Shown here piece by piece: positions 22,767-43,439 of a stretch of DNA of 64,000 bases (position 1 is its first letter; the number at the start of each line of letters is the position of its first letter). Location of the stretch: the NCBI GenBank assembly GCA_007922225.1, contig ML679959.1, positions 26,030,216 to 26,094,215 of the forward strand. Direction: 5' to 3'. The position numbers and the translations under genes were made by a program. The notes below the pieces were generated by a model, which worked only from the letters and a program-made list of their open reading frames with translations, ran no database searches and was not told where the DNA came from. This DNA comes from Emydura subglobosa. Lineage: Eukaryota > Chordata > Testudines > Chelidae.

Positions 22767-23665
22767 AGTAGAGGCTCACACACGAAGGTTCAGTGGTTTC
22801 AGGTTTAATCCCAGCCATTGACAACCAGGGTCCCTCAGCGTTACACAAGTGCTGATGAAGTGAAGATAATACCAGACTATTTGGACGTACTTATATGGAT
22901 GTTATTTACATTGGTTCAGCTCTTAAGAGTTCATTTAGAAGTTTAATCTCTGAAAGGTGCTTCAGTTATTCTGGACAGAATGGACTGTGGCCGGGTCTCT
23001 GCAAGAGGCTATGAATGATCTGTCGTAGTTATCTATCATAAATTTCGAAGGAGAAAGATTAACAACTAAACACATTTTGCAAAGTTGCTGCTACTGTTCC
23101 TGGAGCTGACATTGTTGAGGACAGCTAGTCTAAGGAATGTATTTGGGAAGGTGTTGTGATCACACTCATTCAGAATGCATTCCCTTTTACCACTTACGAT
23201 ATATGCCGTAGTAGAAGGGAGCTCTTAGGTAAGAGCTGTATGAATGCATGAAGGGCTGTGTGAATATAAGCACGCTAGGTTATGCCTTGGTATGTTTTGC
23301 TCATTTGTGTAGTTAGAAACGTTTTGCGACTGTTGGAGCTGACCCATCACATTTTGTTCTGCTTATGTGCCGTTTTAGACCAAGTGAAAAACAATTCTTG
23401 TTCTGCAAACCAGTCATTCTATTTCTTTCCCTTCACACTCTCCACTCTTTCAGTATTGATGGCTGGCAATGAATCAAAATCCCCCCTCCCCTTTAAAAAA
23501 AATTAGTGAGTGGAAGCCACCAAAAGCAAGAGAAACAACATGAAGAAAGCCACTGGCACCAACTCTGTAGCATGATAGCAGCAATCTGTGCTACTGCACC
23601 AAACTTTCCAGTTAGACTAAGAGTTTCCATTAGCTGCGGGACCACAATTACTGGGTGTCTAAGTG

Positions 23666-23869
23666 GAGAGGCGGTATTGTGTAGTGAAGCATGAGACTTG
23701 AAGCCAAGAACCTCCTGAGTTCAAATTCCTCGTCTTTGATTCACCGTGTGGCAGTGGACAAGTCTCTTATTTCTCAGTCCGTGAAATGGGAATAATAATT
23801 GCCTGTCTCATAAGGTTATGTTGAGGATTTAAAGTTTGTAAAGCACAGCATAAATGCTAAGTACTAGGT
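23666..23869 (+). repeat. MIR SINE
   Basis: The order of motifs fits a forward MIR: GTATTGTGTAGTGAAGCATG, CCTCCTGAGTTCAAATTCCT, GTGGCAGTGGACAAGTCTCT, TCAGTCCGTGAAATGGGAAT and GTTGAGGATTTAAAGTTTGT, ending at AAGCACAGCATAAATGCTAA. The copy is nearly full length and diverged throughout. Confidence 0.8.
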
Positions 23870-25204
23870 GACATGGTTAGCATATAAGTAACTTGTCTAG
23901 CCTATGCTGACTGCCTCTCAATAGAGCACTCCTTCTGGCCAATTAAAATGGTGAAAAGAGAATTTCTCTCCTGCCCTCATTAGCTGGGGGTAGATTGCAA
24001 TTAGGGCGTGGAGTTGTACAAATTGGTAGCATACATCGTACTGAGTTTGAGCTAGCGTCCATCTCTTCATAAGGTTCTAGACTGCCTGTCTGTTCGGATT
24101 TTGAATTAAAGGTTGTATACAGAAATTCAGTAAATTACACAGTCTTAAAAAAAATATCCTCTGATAAATCTGTGGACTTTCAAAAATAGTGGAAGCCCAC
24201 TGGATGAGTGTGCTAGATGTGCTCTCTCCTGCGTGGAGGCTGGTTAAAGGGGGAGAGTGGTTACTGCGATAAAGAAATGAAAGATGAATGGGGAAAAAAG
24301 AACCACAAAAAAACCAAACAAACCCACACCAGCATGTAGTCACAACATAAATATTGATAAATATTGGTAGTTGGAAGGCATCTAGGGTTTTCTTGCTGCC
24401 AGTTGTTTATTTTACCAGAGGAACACATTCAGACTGAGATGTTGCTTGGAGTTCAGAGGATGGATAAACTGAACAGCAGGGAAACCTGCTGCTGTTCAGC
24501 TATGCCATTTTCAATAAGTATCACTTCAATCAATAGAGAAATTATTTCAGAGGCCTTCAAGGAACAAAGGAAAGGTCTGGTCCCAAAACAGAGCTCTGTG
24601 AAGCAGTTCTCTTTTTAAAAGCTTTTTAATTGTTTTCACATTTCATTTCATTTCAAGGCTGAAAGTCACTGAAGTAAGACTGTAAAAACACCAGCAAAAG
24701 CAGCAATGTTTACCCCATTCAAATATTCTGTTAAGAATCTTTTGTTTATCCCCTCAAGTCTATCCTCTGCTAGTTGGTGAAGTGTGAGGAATCACTTTAG
24801 ATATATTAGCGAAATCAGTAGCCCCTACTATTATTACAAAAAACAAAATGAAATCAAACCAAGTCTTCTTTGTAAGCAAACTAAAATAATATGAATTGTA
24901 AAACCAAGAGTGGGGTCAGATGAAGAGGTACATTAGGCTTCAAAATTCCTCATTCCAGTGATGATATTCATGCAAAGAAATTTTTTAGCTTAACATCCCA
25001 CATGTGATCTGTGCAAAGAACAGTAGGCCATAATCAGTTATGGGAATGAGGTGGCAGATTCCTTTGAAGGCTTCAGGTAACAACCTGAAGCTATGAAAAT
25101 GAAGTTATTCACCAGAACCCTTGATTGATTATTTCAGTGCAACTTGTAAAGAGAGGAAGATGGGTTGGTGTACTACTAATTCTTTTGTATGGCTTAAAAC
25201 CATC

Positions 25205-26275
25205 AATGTTAAGTGTCCAAGTCTAAGTTAATTGCTGCAGGTGATGGAGTGGAAAGCAGAGATACCACCAGGGCACAACTATTGGGATACTGGTTAACGA
25301 GGTCTTCCATAGTTTGAAGTCTGTTTCCACAGTCATAAATAGGACTGTGTCTGAGTCCCCATTTAATGAGAAGGTGGGTACATCTGCATGTGATATGCAG
25401 ATGCAACTCAAAGTGGACCATAATTTTCCACACGAGTGAAAAGGCACTGGGTTCTTCAATTGGATCTTTAATGAGGTTTTGTTCGGGACGTTGACATCCC
25501 TCCACCTTGCTTGCTGTTGATCTTCAGGGGGAAACTACGAGCCTCTGAGCTCTTGCACTGCAAGCCAGAAAGGTTTTCTGGATTTGATTTGGAATCTCGG
25601 CATGTTATTTAGGTCTTCATATACTAGAAGATCCTTGTTCCCTCAAATATGATGGGACTCCGGAGAATTCTCATGTTGCAGTAAACGTGCCAGTGTGTGA
25701 AGCCATAGTTGTGGTATTGATTTTACTGTGTCCATAATGATTTGCATGGTGGTGTTGAGAGCCTACAAAGGATGTGTGGGAGCTAGTATTCATCAGTAGA
25801 GTAGACAAGGGCCAGTGAAGAGATCGGTAAAATTTTTGCATCAGCTAGGTTGTTCCTGCCAATTTCTGGATGAGATTTACACGCATCTTTATTTTATTGT
25901 GGCTATTTTTCAGGTGCTGGTGGTATGCGAGGCTTTGGTCTAATGTCACACCAAGATATTTCATGGTGGGATCATTTCTTATCTTCTGGCCACAGGAGAC
26001 CTGTGCAGTTCTGCCCTAGCCTTTCGATTGTTTAGATGGAATGCTGACACTGCAATCCTGGTGTGGTCCAGTTTTAGCTGCCAATATAAGAAATATTCTT
26101 CCATGGTTTTAAGGTCCTTAGTTAGGATTTGTTCTATGATAGGTAAATCCCACACCTGTGTAGTCAGAGCAATGTCATCTGCATAGACAAATTTCTGTGA
26201 TGTTCAGGGAAGGTCGCTGGTGTAAATATCAAACAGGATTTTGGACTGATGGGCCATCATTGAGTGTATGTGGCC
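25205..26275 (-). mobile_element. Jockey-like non-LTR retrotransposon (LINE), 3' ORF2 remnant, reverse
   Basis: Minus-strand translation of 26190-26156 gives FVYADDIALTTQ, the reverse-transcriptase catalytic motif with the YADD box. It is followed by IEQILTKDLKTMEEYFLYWQ, FHLNNRKA, MKYLGVTLDQSLAYHQHLK and KMRVNLIQKLAG, in the order of the RT thumb region. The last frame (25505-25209) contains KWGLRHSPIYDCGNRLQTME, resembling the C-terminal zinc-knuckle-like CDCGxxxQTMxHL motif of jockey/R1-type elements. Stops and frameshifts are frequent and the 5' end is missing. The clade call rests on motif memory; I or R1-clade relatives are possible. This is not CR1, since the motifs differ from those of the CR1 copy at 55.5 kb. 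Confidence 0.7.
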
Positions 26276-28839
26276 TATTGATCTGGTAACCAAGGAAAAT
26301 ACAAAACTTCTGATTGGTCACAACTTTTCAGAATAATTTTATTGTTGCATTGCATGGGATAACTTTGCTAGCTTTCAGGAGACAGTCAGGTGTATTAAAT
26401 GAAGGAGTAGAGGTGCTGAATTAACACACCATTTATCTCAAAACTGCTTGGGGTTTTTAAACATCTATTTAACTATTTTAAATAATTTTCCATCATCTGA
26501 ACCAGATTTGACTTCCAAGGGATTCTCTCTTCTGATTAGGTTCTTACATCAAGTCCTTCACCATGATATCAATTGGAAAGGGAAGGACTTCTCAAAATAC
26601 TCTGGCAGATATAGATAGGGCTCATCCACTAAATCTATGGGGAGATTCCTTGGAATTTATTTTTCATATGAAGGAAGATCCTCCATTTGTTTTTGTTTTT
26701 AGTTTGAGGCAGTGCCAGTGTTTGTGCTTCAATTGGCTTTTTGATTACTCATGTGTATATTTATTATCCATTAGTTTGCTACATAGCAGCATTCAGTTTT
26801 GCTCCTATACTTGACCCACCTTAAAATTATATTCTGATAAAGTCATCTGGATTTTAAAGGCCAAGTTCTTCCCTTGGATGCACACATCAATCCTATTGAT
26901 TCCCCTGCTGTTACTGCAGACTTCAGAGCATTATTAACTACATTAGTTATGGTAATATTCAAGGGTTTCTTAGCATGAATTGAAGCTTTTCTGACATGCT
27001 AATTATAAAGATCAATTTAAATGTATGCAGGATGAACAGGAATTGCATATTGTCAAATCAGAAAAGAAAATGTTGTTCATGCAATTTATGCTTCTGTAAT
27101 GGTCTTGTAAACAGAGTTGAGTTTTTCTAAACTAATAATTGGTTTACTGTCTAGAGTACAGTGATCTCTGGATGTGATCACTAGCAACTTTTCCTGCTGA
27201 GACACTAGCACACACACAAAAAAAATTCTAGCACATCAGTTCACAAGAGCCAAAGCAAGAAACCTAACAAACATAGGCACTGGAAAACCAGTATAAAAGC
27301 ACTGTATTGTTTCATCTTGTCTTTATTCTCTGACACTGTAGTCTAGTTCCATGAACCACTTTTAGCACATCTGTTTCTTGTGGAAACAAAGCAAATTCCT
27401 AAATAGTCGCAAACAAACAATTTCCTCAGAGCTGCTATGCAAGGCCATTGGCTCCATCTCTCACTAGCACCCACCACAAGCTAAAGATTTGCAAGTGAGT
27501 TTGGTATGAAAATTTATTCTCCTTTTAAACAATATTTATATCCATAAACCACAAGTGTATTATATTTTTCACTTTCATTTTCCTTGTGTGGGAACTCAAA
27601 CTTTGCAGTTTTGGATTCTTTTAGATTGAGCTTAAAGTGTTTACAGCAGAAGTGCCCAGCACCTCTTTCTGTTGGGACTGTTAGTTTGCTGGACTTTTGC
27701 CGGTACATACTGATAACAAGGAAGCCTTCTCAACTGCTGCAGACAAGAAGTACCAGGGGATGTCACAAATTATTGCTTTTGTCTGGAGAAATCAAAGGCT
27801 TTTTGCAGATGCCAAGATTATTTTCTACTGCTTAGTAGTGACTAAAATTGCTCAGGTATAGAATTCGTTTGAATTTTAAAACGATCCACAACATATTAAA
27901 ATGCAAGGGGGTTTGCCTCTGTAATGCCATGTTAGTTTCATTTAAACAGGTAAGTAAATATATTAAAAAAACGGCATCTTGGTTCTCCTTTACCTCAGTT
28001 TTTCAAGCTGTTATTCTGAGCCCCTAGGATTTATTCTCTTTGCTTTGTGCCCCATAGAACACAACAACTTGATGACCCTTAGCTTCTCCTCCTTAGGTGT
28101 GCCACTCTTACCTCAAAAGCTCAATCCATCCAATTGTTCCCCATTCAGTTTGTGGAGAAGAGAAAAAGCTAGTGAAACCGAAGCTTGGCCTACTTTACAA
28201 TATACCTGGGAGTGGTAACAGAACCTTCCGCCGTGCTCCCACATCTCCCGCCCCAACTTAGACACCTATCCTCTTTTCATAGCTTAGGAGTTCGTCTACA
28301 GTATGACTGTGGTATTGTTAAGGACACTGCAGGTGTCCCAGATTCTGACTAAATATTTAATATTTAGCATTTCCCTGTGACTTGGGAAGATTTAATTATG
28401 AATATTTTCCAACAGTAAAACTGACCAGAAGGAAGATTAGGGTAAACGATCTAAAAGTGGGCTCCATGTCCAAATTCCATCAACTGACATCAACTGGATT
28501 GCTGATTTGTGTCTTTTTAACTGTAAACATGGTGAATGACAGTTTGGGATCCTTTGCTGAAATCCAAGGTTATATGCTGGACACAGCTGCTACACCAGTT
28601 AAGCCTTTGCAGTCTCATTCTTTATTTGCAGAAACTAGACATGATTTTACTGCATTGACAAAATAGGTCAAGTAGATGGCTTCTGTATTTTTTCCCACCT
28701 TGTGTGGTTAGCTGCACTTTGCAACTGAACTGGTTTCCAGTTACCCTATGCTGGCTTTTAGGCATTATCATTTACTGTGGTCTCCATAATACCCAAGCAC
28801 CACAAAAATATTAACGGATTTATCCTTGCAACATTCCTT

Positions 28840-29005
28840 TGGTAGAGAAGTAGCTCATCTAAGTTCTACAGTTGGTGATCTGACAAAGAGTAAGTGACTT
28901 GTCCGAGGTCATGCAGGAAACGTGTGGCAGAGCCATGAATAGAATTTACATCACCTGTTTCCTAGTCCCATGCTTCAACCACACGACCAGACTTCCTGCA
29001 TAGTA
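28840..29005 (-). repeat. MIR SINE, reverse
   Basis: The segment AGAGTAAGTGACTTGTCCGA, GGTCATGCAGG, GTGGCAGAGCCATGAATAGA and CCCATGCTTCAACCACACGA follows the reverse complement of MIR. Confidence 0.7.
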
Positions 29006-30068
29006 GATGTGATAAAATCTGACCTGGATTCTGCTTCACGTTACAGATAAGGCAGCTGTATTAACTCCTATATTATTTTTAAGTGGTCTTTGTTAATATA
29101 GCATTCTATTAAAATGAACCTCTGTAGGGTTGACTTGTTATTTCAGGAGTATCAGCCAAGTTTTACCTAGTGCAATCTAAGAACTGTCCAGCTGAATTGA
29201 AGATTGTATGACATTAGATGAAAGCATGTTGTGGCAGACATGGGAGCAACTACTGGTAATAATGTAAGGGGAAATGTAAAACCAAAGACAAGAAAATAGG
29301 GGTATAAATACTCTGGGATTATGTTTCTTTGCTGTGAGATTATGGCTGTTAAATATATTCCCCTGATTACATAATTACTGTGAAATGACTGCTGGTGGGG
29401 TGAGGATTTCTACTGTGTCCTATCTTATGGTTCATGTTAATATTTGGGTCTCACTGACAGAAGTTGCACAGTTGATTTGTTCTGTACAAATTCAAGAGCA
29501 GTTAATTCACAGCTAGTACCAGAGTATCAGAAGTGCTGTGACGGCTTAATTGGTTTCTTCCCATTAGAGATGGATTTGGGAGGAACCTCTATGGATCCTA
29601 CTGCCTCGAGTCATTCATGGAGGAGTGCAGTGATGGTTGTCTTAAGGTCTTACTGCTTGTCCTTCAGCCCCTACAAAAGCTGGCTTATAATAGCGAAGTT
29701 TAAAATGCTATCTATGCTTTTAATGTACATACAAACATCTTTTTTCATTAATTTGGAGCCAGAGAGCATTACATTGCCTGATAGTATGTAGAGGTGACAG
29801 TGTTGTGTGGATTCCTTAAAATACCTGAAGGTTATGATAATGTGTGAGCAATAGCTCTCAGTTTATATCTGTTGCAGCACTTATTACCAGACAAGCTATA
29901 TGGGCAAAAGAACTCACATTCTTCCAGTTGCTTCAAATCTGATTTTATACTGAATTTTAGTCTTTGATTAAGAAGAAATACTCATGTTCCATACACACAC
30001 TGCCAGAGCCTATAGCTATTGCATATTAAACCTTAAAGTAGAGGGGGCTCTAGGACCATGATTCAGCT

Positions 30069-30359
30069 TAAAGGTTTGTCTACAGTGCAATTGGAGGTGT
30101 GACTGTAGAGTGTGTAGAGATACCCGAGTTGGCTTTAATCTAGCTAGCTCAAACAACACTAGCAGTGAAGACATGCCAGCACAGGCAGCAGCATGGGTTA
30201 GCCACTAGAGTACACAACCAGCATCCCGGCTGGGTTTGTACAGCCCATGCTGCTGTGGCTTCACTGCTGTTCTTATTCAGGCTAGTTAGATCAAAAATAC
30301 CTCGGTATATCTAGGCATGCTGCAGTCACATCTCCTGTGGCAGTGTAGGACATACCTCA
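30069..30359. mobile_element. Foldback MITE with GTCTACA-type terminal inverted repeats
   Basis: The left end AAGGTTTGTCTACAGTGCAA is mirrored by the right end, which on the minus strand reads TTGAGGTATGTCCTACACTG followed by CCACAGGAGATGTGACTGC. The left subterminal sequence is GGAGGTGTGACTG. The internal words CAGCATGGGTTAGCCAC and CAGCCCATGCTGCTG are also partly complementary, so the 290-bp unit can fold on itself. It has no coding sequence. It belongs to the same general style as the elements at 10450 and 12267, though the interior differs. Confidence 0.65.
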
Positions 30360-32964
30360 AGTACTTTGCTGAACTGGAGTCTAGGTGCCGTAACAGCAGG
30401 TGCGCTGGAGAGGCTACAGGTCAGTGATTGAAATGGAGGGGAAACCTCAGGCCATTTCTGGTACACTGATTCTGAGTCCAGTAGCCTTCTGACTCTCTCC
30501 TACATTTCTAAGCCCCAAAGTGCTACCTGCTTTAAAATCAAATGCTGTAAAGGAAAAAATCTAGTATAAAAGTGTTCAACATGGTAAATCTATATCCGAT
30601 ATAAATAGGCTACTAAGCATTCCTTTTTACTACTCAACTGAACTGTGGTCCTCTAAACTGATATGCTCATCCATGCCAGGAATGCCAGGTTGTTTAGACT
30701 TTCCACAGTAGGTAGGCAACATTGTAAAAATCAAGACTGCGAGTTGGATGATTTAGAACACAAGCCTGTCTTTGGGGAAGGCGGTTGTCAGTTATTCTCT
30801 AGGATAATCCTTATTCCTGTCTACTTGTTGACACCCTGATTACACTGAATTCATGGAATATGGAAGACATGGCAGAAATGTGGCTGCTGCAGACTTTGAG
30901 ATAGTCATAAAAGATGTGCACTGGAGGAAAATATCACAGGGTACAAACAATAGCAGGGTGGATAAAGGCTGGTTTCTTTTGCCGCCTACTATAAACGAAT
31001 CATTCCTCCTGAATTCCTCCTCCTTCAATGCCATCCTTAATTAGCAGCCTTTTGCCATGCCAAATCTAAATATGAATCAGTACATCTTGACTTTGTGAAG
31101 AAAAATGGTATCTTTGACAGATTCAAAAATAAAAAGAAACCTTCCTCTTCATAGATCAGAGATGTTAAAGACAACATAACTTGTGTTTAGAAATGCACCA
31201 TCTTATTTCTCTTCATCCGGCTGAGCAAAGTATGTCTGTGAGGAAGCTAATTTGTCAGGTGTCTATAAAGCAAGTTAAATTCCAGCTATTACAGAGCTTT
31301 TATAAGAGACTTTGCTGACCTGGTAGGTGGTGGAATATAAATAGATCAACAGTTCTCCCGTCTGCTGTTCTGCCTAATCGTTCCCTGCCTCCAGGATTGA
31401 AGGTGATTTGATCTATTGAGCCTTAAATCCCATAGGAAATAACAGAAGCATGAAAACTCAGTGTTGGTGAGGGATCTTGTGCTTTTTGATGTTACATGGA
31501 GAAGCTAGAATACAGATATATTCTTGTTGCTCCTTGTTTAAGTTACATGAGGCCATAATTCACTGGGTCTGTATCTTCTCTTTAACTTGCATCTTTAAGT
31601 TTCCTTCTTAGACATGCTTTCTTCAAAAAGAATGATTGTGTTAAACCCATATTAATGTACTTTGTCTACTTAATGATACTTCAGATGCCCTCCTGATCCT
31701 GCCTGCAAGTCCCCACTCCTCTTCAGAAGATGGAGCGTTTTTATTTTTAGTAACAATACGTCTCGTGCGGGGATGGAAGAATCGTAAACCAATTAAACAC
31801 ATTAGGAGATAACAGCACATGTGGGTTTGGTTCAAGACCTCCATTTTCTTCTCTATGGGGTATGTCCTCGTGCCAGGCTTTCCATCCAAGATGACGGAAA
31901 TAGTAAGATAAGCTGCTAACTAGGTCAGCCGTGGAGCTGCTGCTTTGTCAGGTATTCCCTAGCCAGTGACTTTTAGCCCATTATAGTAATCTCTGGAACT
32001 GAACTCAGATTTTGAGTTAGGTAATCATTTTCAGATCTCTGATGATTAAGAAATACAAAATTTTAATTAAAAATCAGAATTTGAGGGACTTTGTCCTGTT
32101 CAAAATATTTTGTGTATGGGGGGTTAGATTTTTTCTCTTTAATAATGCTGAGCTGCTTAGGAAAACATTTGTAAAATGGCTAGTATGTTATGGTCTCTTA
32201 AAATATGTTTGAGTTTATAAAAAGAGTAATTGGTGCCATTTGTCTATTTAGGGATTTTTTAAACTCTGTTTTGTGCTCCTAATTAATGGCCAGGTTGATT
32301 TTTAAATGTATTTTTTCATTCATAGATGTCTACAAGAGCTTGTGCTGAGTTTACACATTAGTCCATCATGGCGAGGAGTCCTTTAGCTGCATAGGTGTTA
32401 AACCTTTATTCATTTGGTACTGCAATTTAAGCCTTGATTGTTGAAATACAGGGTATCTTCTAGGAATTATGGCATAAATTGCTGACCTACCAACTCAGGA
32501 CAGCAGGGATCTAGTGTTAAGCTTTTTACTTCTAATTGATCTTTAAATTGACAGAATACAAAGCACAGAGGAGACAATCACACATATTACACTGGAACAT
32601 TGATATAGAACAAAATTTGCCACAGCCTGAAAGTCTAACACTTCTATTGTCAAAATAGGCTGCAGTGTCCAATATGGAAGCATAATTTAAATTACCAATT
32701 CATTTGGATTTCAGCTAGAGAGAAATCCTATTAGACCATCAACTTCTGTCTTTTATGCCTACACCAATATTTTTACTGACCAGAAATAGGTCAGTATAGC
32801 CCATAATCTTGTGCTTAGAGTAATAATGTCCCATACATCCACCTGTGTTGTGTTCGTGCAAGTAATTCAGTTATGAGACTAGAGATTTTCAAGGAGGTTC
32901 TGACAGAATATGGTCTTCATGACATTGGCGTGCATGTGATTTCAGATGGCCAGGAAGCATGAAG

Positions 32965-33300
32965 TGCAAGGATGGTCTAGTGAGAAGGCTAACTGTGCGA
33001 TTTAGGAAACCCAGGTTCAGTTCCCTGCTCCCTCACAGGCTACATGTGTGACCTTGGCCAAGTCACTTAGGCCCAGGTTTTTAAATGTGTTTAGATGTTG
33101 CACCACTCAAGATTCTCTTTCAAGTGCGTAACTCTGTTTTGACGATAAGATTTAGGATCCTAAGTCACTTAGACTTTGCAATGCTGAGTGAAGCAATGGC
33201 TATAAATAGCTTAAAAATCTGCATCTCCCGAATTCACAGGGAAGTTGTGAAGATAAATACATTAAAGTTTGTGAGACACGTTGATACTGTGGTAATTGGG
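32965..33300 (+). repeat. MIR SINE, interrupted
   Basis: The left part reads GATGGTCTAGTGAGAAGGCT, AACCCAGGTTCAGTTCCCTG and GTGTGACCTTGGCCAAGTCA, clearly MIR. The tail AAGTTGTGAAGATAAATACA and TTAAAGTTTGTGAGACACGT resumes at about 33240. The roughly 160 bp between are longer and different from a standard MIR and may be an insertion. Confidence 0.7.
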
Positions 33301-33739
33301 TCACAGAAGCATCTTAAAATATAGCGTCATTCCTGGTGATCCTCTGGTTTATAGGTGTCTGCACTGCACACAAACTATCTGTGTAACTCTTCTCTAGGTC
33401 TGTGTTTTCAAGTTGTCAGTTGGAAACTTTGTATTAAAACATTACTAGAAATTTTAAGCCAACTTCCTCCCTCCTCCACATAGTGATGTTTGTTTCAAAA
33501 TTGTGTAAGTAAAATAAAAGCTGCTAAAGCATCTGTTTTCTCTCCTGGACCCCAGAAAAACCTTGAGTGCTTTCAATACTGTCACTGAGCTGCATAGAGA
33601 TTAAGTGAGTCTGCCCAGAGATTAAGACATTAGAAACTGAAATAAATACATGTGTATAACTCTGCCTGACCATGTTTCTCCTCCCTTGTTAAGCTTCATG
33701 TTGCCCCCAGCCCAGTTTTTCCACCCTTATCTGCCTGTT

Positions 33740-33992
33740 TGTCAGCACCTCTCACACTCACTTTCTTCTTGACAGCCCTCTGTACATAGTATAACCACTG
33801 AGTTCATCCACAAGGCCCCCTCCTGGTCTTTCCTAAAGACCTGCTTCTGCTGTGCTGCTACAGTGAATAGCATTGACTTCTCTAGATAACCCTAAATGCT
33901 ATCAGAATGAAAGCTTTGCAGGGCAGGGGATATCTCTTCTTGAATGCCTGGAAAGTGCCAAGCACAAAGTGGGCACTGCCATAAACTGACTA
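33740..33992 (+). repeat. Old LINE/SINE tail-like fragment
   Basis: GACCTGCTTCTGCTGTGCTG followed by AATGAAAGCTTTGCAGGGCA and GCCAAGCACAAAGTGGGCAC resembles the 3' region of old L2/L3-like repeats (the 'gattgtaagctctttggggcaggga' type). The limits and family are uncertain. A similar motif occurs near 58640. Confidence 0.3.
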
Positions 33993-34996
33993 GTACCTAG
34001 AGAGGATGCTGCAAAAATCTGAATTGACAATTTCTCCTGTTTTTCTGTAGGTTCATGCTGCAGCTCTCTCATAAGGGCAGATGTCCTGCTATGCTCCAAT
34101 ACCTCAGCATGTAATGTGCTGGTGACTTCTTCAGTAATGATCAGCTGTGGAAACAGGGAGTGGGTTTTGGGAATATGGCAAGTCTGCTTTAGACTTTCTG
34201 AAGGATGTATTCATCAGGGTATACAATATTGACTGTCCAGAATGGTTTTGCAGACTCCGTATTAAAGAGTATGGGTGTGTGCATGGCATACATTATGGGA
34301 TAGATTTTCAAGAGCACAAATGACCCAGGCTAATTGCTATTTGTGCTTTTGAAAGTGTCTGAGTCCACACTCCTATATAACATCCATGAGTATAACCACC
34401 GTACCATTAGAAGGCTGGTACATAACACTTGCAAACTTACTCCCTGCTCACTCTTACTAGGTGTGTTTAGCTCTTGTTCCTCTGGGAAATTCCACCAGGG
34501 GTGTGCTGTTCTTGGAGAATTCCAGTTAATATGGGAGTGACATGCCAAAAAAGTTAGAACAACCCTCTTTACTACAGTCTGCAGATCAGGAAAATTGATC
34601 CAACATTCTTCCTTCTCTAGTGACATGTGGGGTATGTTTCTTTTATCTTTCTCCTTTTCCCATTTGTCTTGAGAGGTGAGGAAACAGTGATGAGGGATTG
34701 TATTATAGAATTATCTGCTATAGATGCAAACGCTGCTGCTTGCTTCCCTGCAGCATGGTGATGTTTGCCTTATTTAATAGACACAAGTGGAATATAGTAA
34801 ACAAGGCCAAAGAGCATCAGGTTTTAAGTGAAAACTTAAGGAGTGGATGCCCATCTCTTGTTGCATTGAGCGTGGTCTAGCGCGGATTTATTTTTAAACC
34901 ATGAGAGGGATAGTTCCTCTCTTGGTGCTGTAACTCCAAATACATGGCCAGTCAAAACAAGGTTTTAGTATAACTCAGCTGCTTAATTCTGAGTAG

Positions 34997-43075
<8,079 letters not shown>

Positions 43076-43291
43076 GATCGGGGTGGGGAGGCTGCGGGCT
43101 GTTTTTAGTTTTCCTCTGTACAGTTCTTGGTGCAGAACCCCTGCCTATCCAGCGGAAGACACTTCATGTAGGTAGTGAGCCTGGGGACAAGCTCACCGGG
43201 GGTTGTGACGTTTGCTCATCAGTTATTTTGTTTTCTCTTCCGACCAAACCAAACCCTGAGAGACGCAATCATCAGCTCAGTGACAGGGGAA

Positions 43292-43297
43292 AATAAA
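43292..43297 (+). terminator. PDE6D: Canonical polyadenylation signal AATAAA, possible proximal site
   Basis: The hexamer in GGGGAAAATAAAGACTC lies 217 bases after the stop codon. It would give a short 3' untranslated region if used. Confidence 0.45.
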
Positions 43298-43433
43298 GAC
43301 TCTGTAAAAATGGGCAAAAATGGTTGTGCAGAACCAACACTGTAAATTATGTTAGTTTCATCCTTTGTACGTCTCTGGATCTCGGTACGTAATCGCTCAT
43401 TTCCATTTGCACCCTCTCTCAACACTTTTTTGG

Positions 43434-43439
43434 ATTAAA
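43434..43439 (+). terminator. PDE6D: Polyadenylation signal variant ATTAAA, possible distal site
   Basis: ATTAAA in TTTTTGGATTAAATTAAC is followed within 30 bases by a T-rich stretch and TGTTTGGTTTTT, which fits a cleavage-site downstream element. Confidence 0.45.

Noticed and set aside
28382..28666. A 94-residue open frame of fairly protein-like composition in intron 1
   Set aside because: No recognisable domain or splice context. A frame of this length is expected by chance in a window this size.
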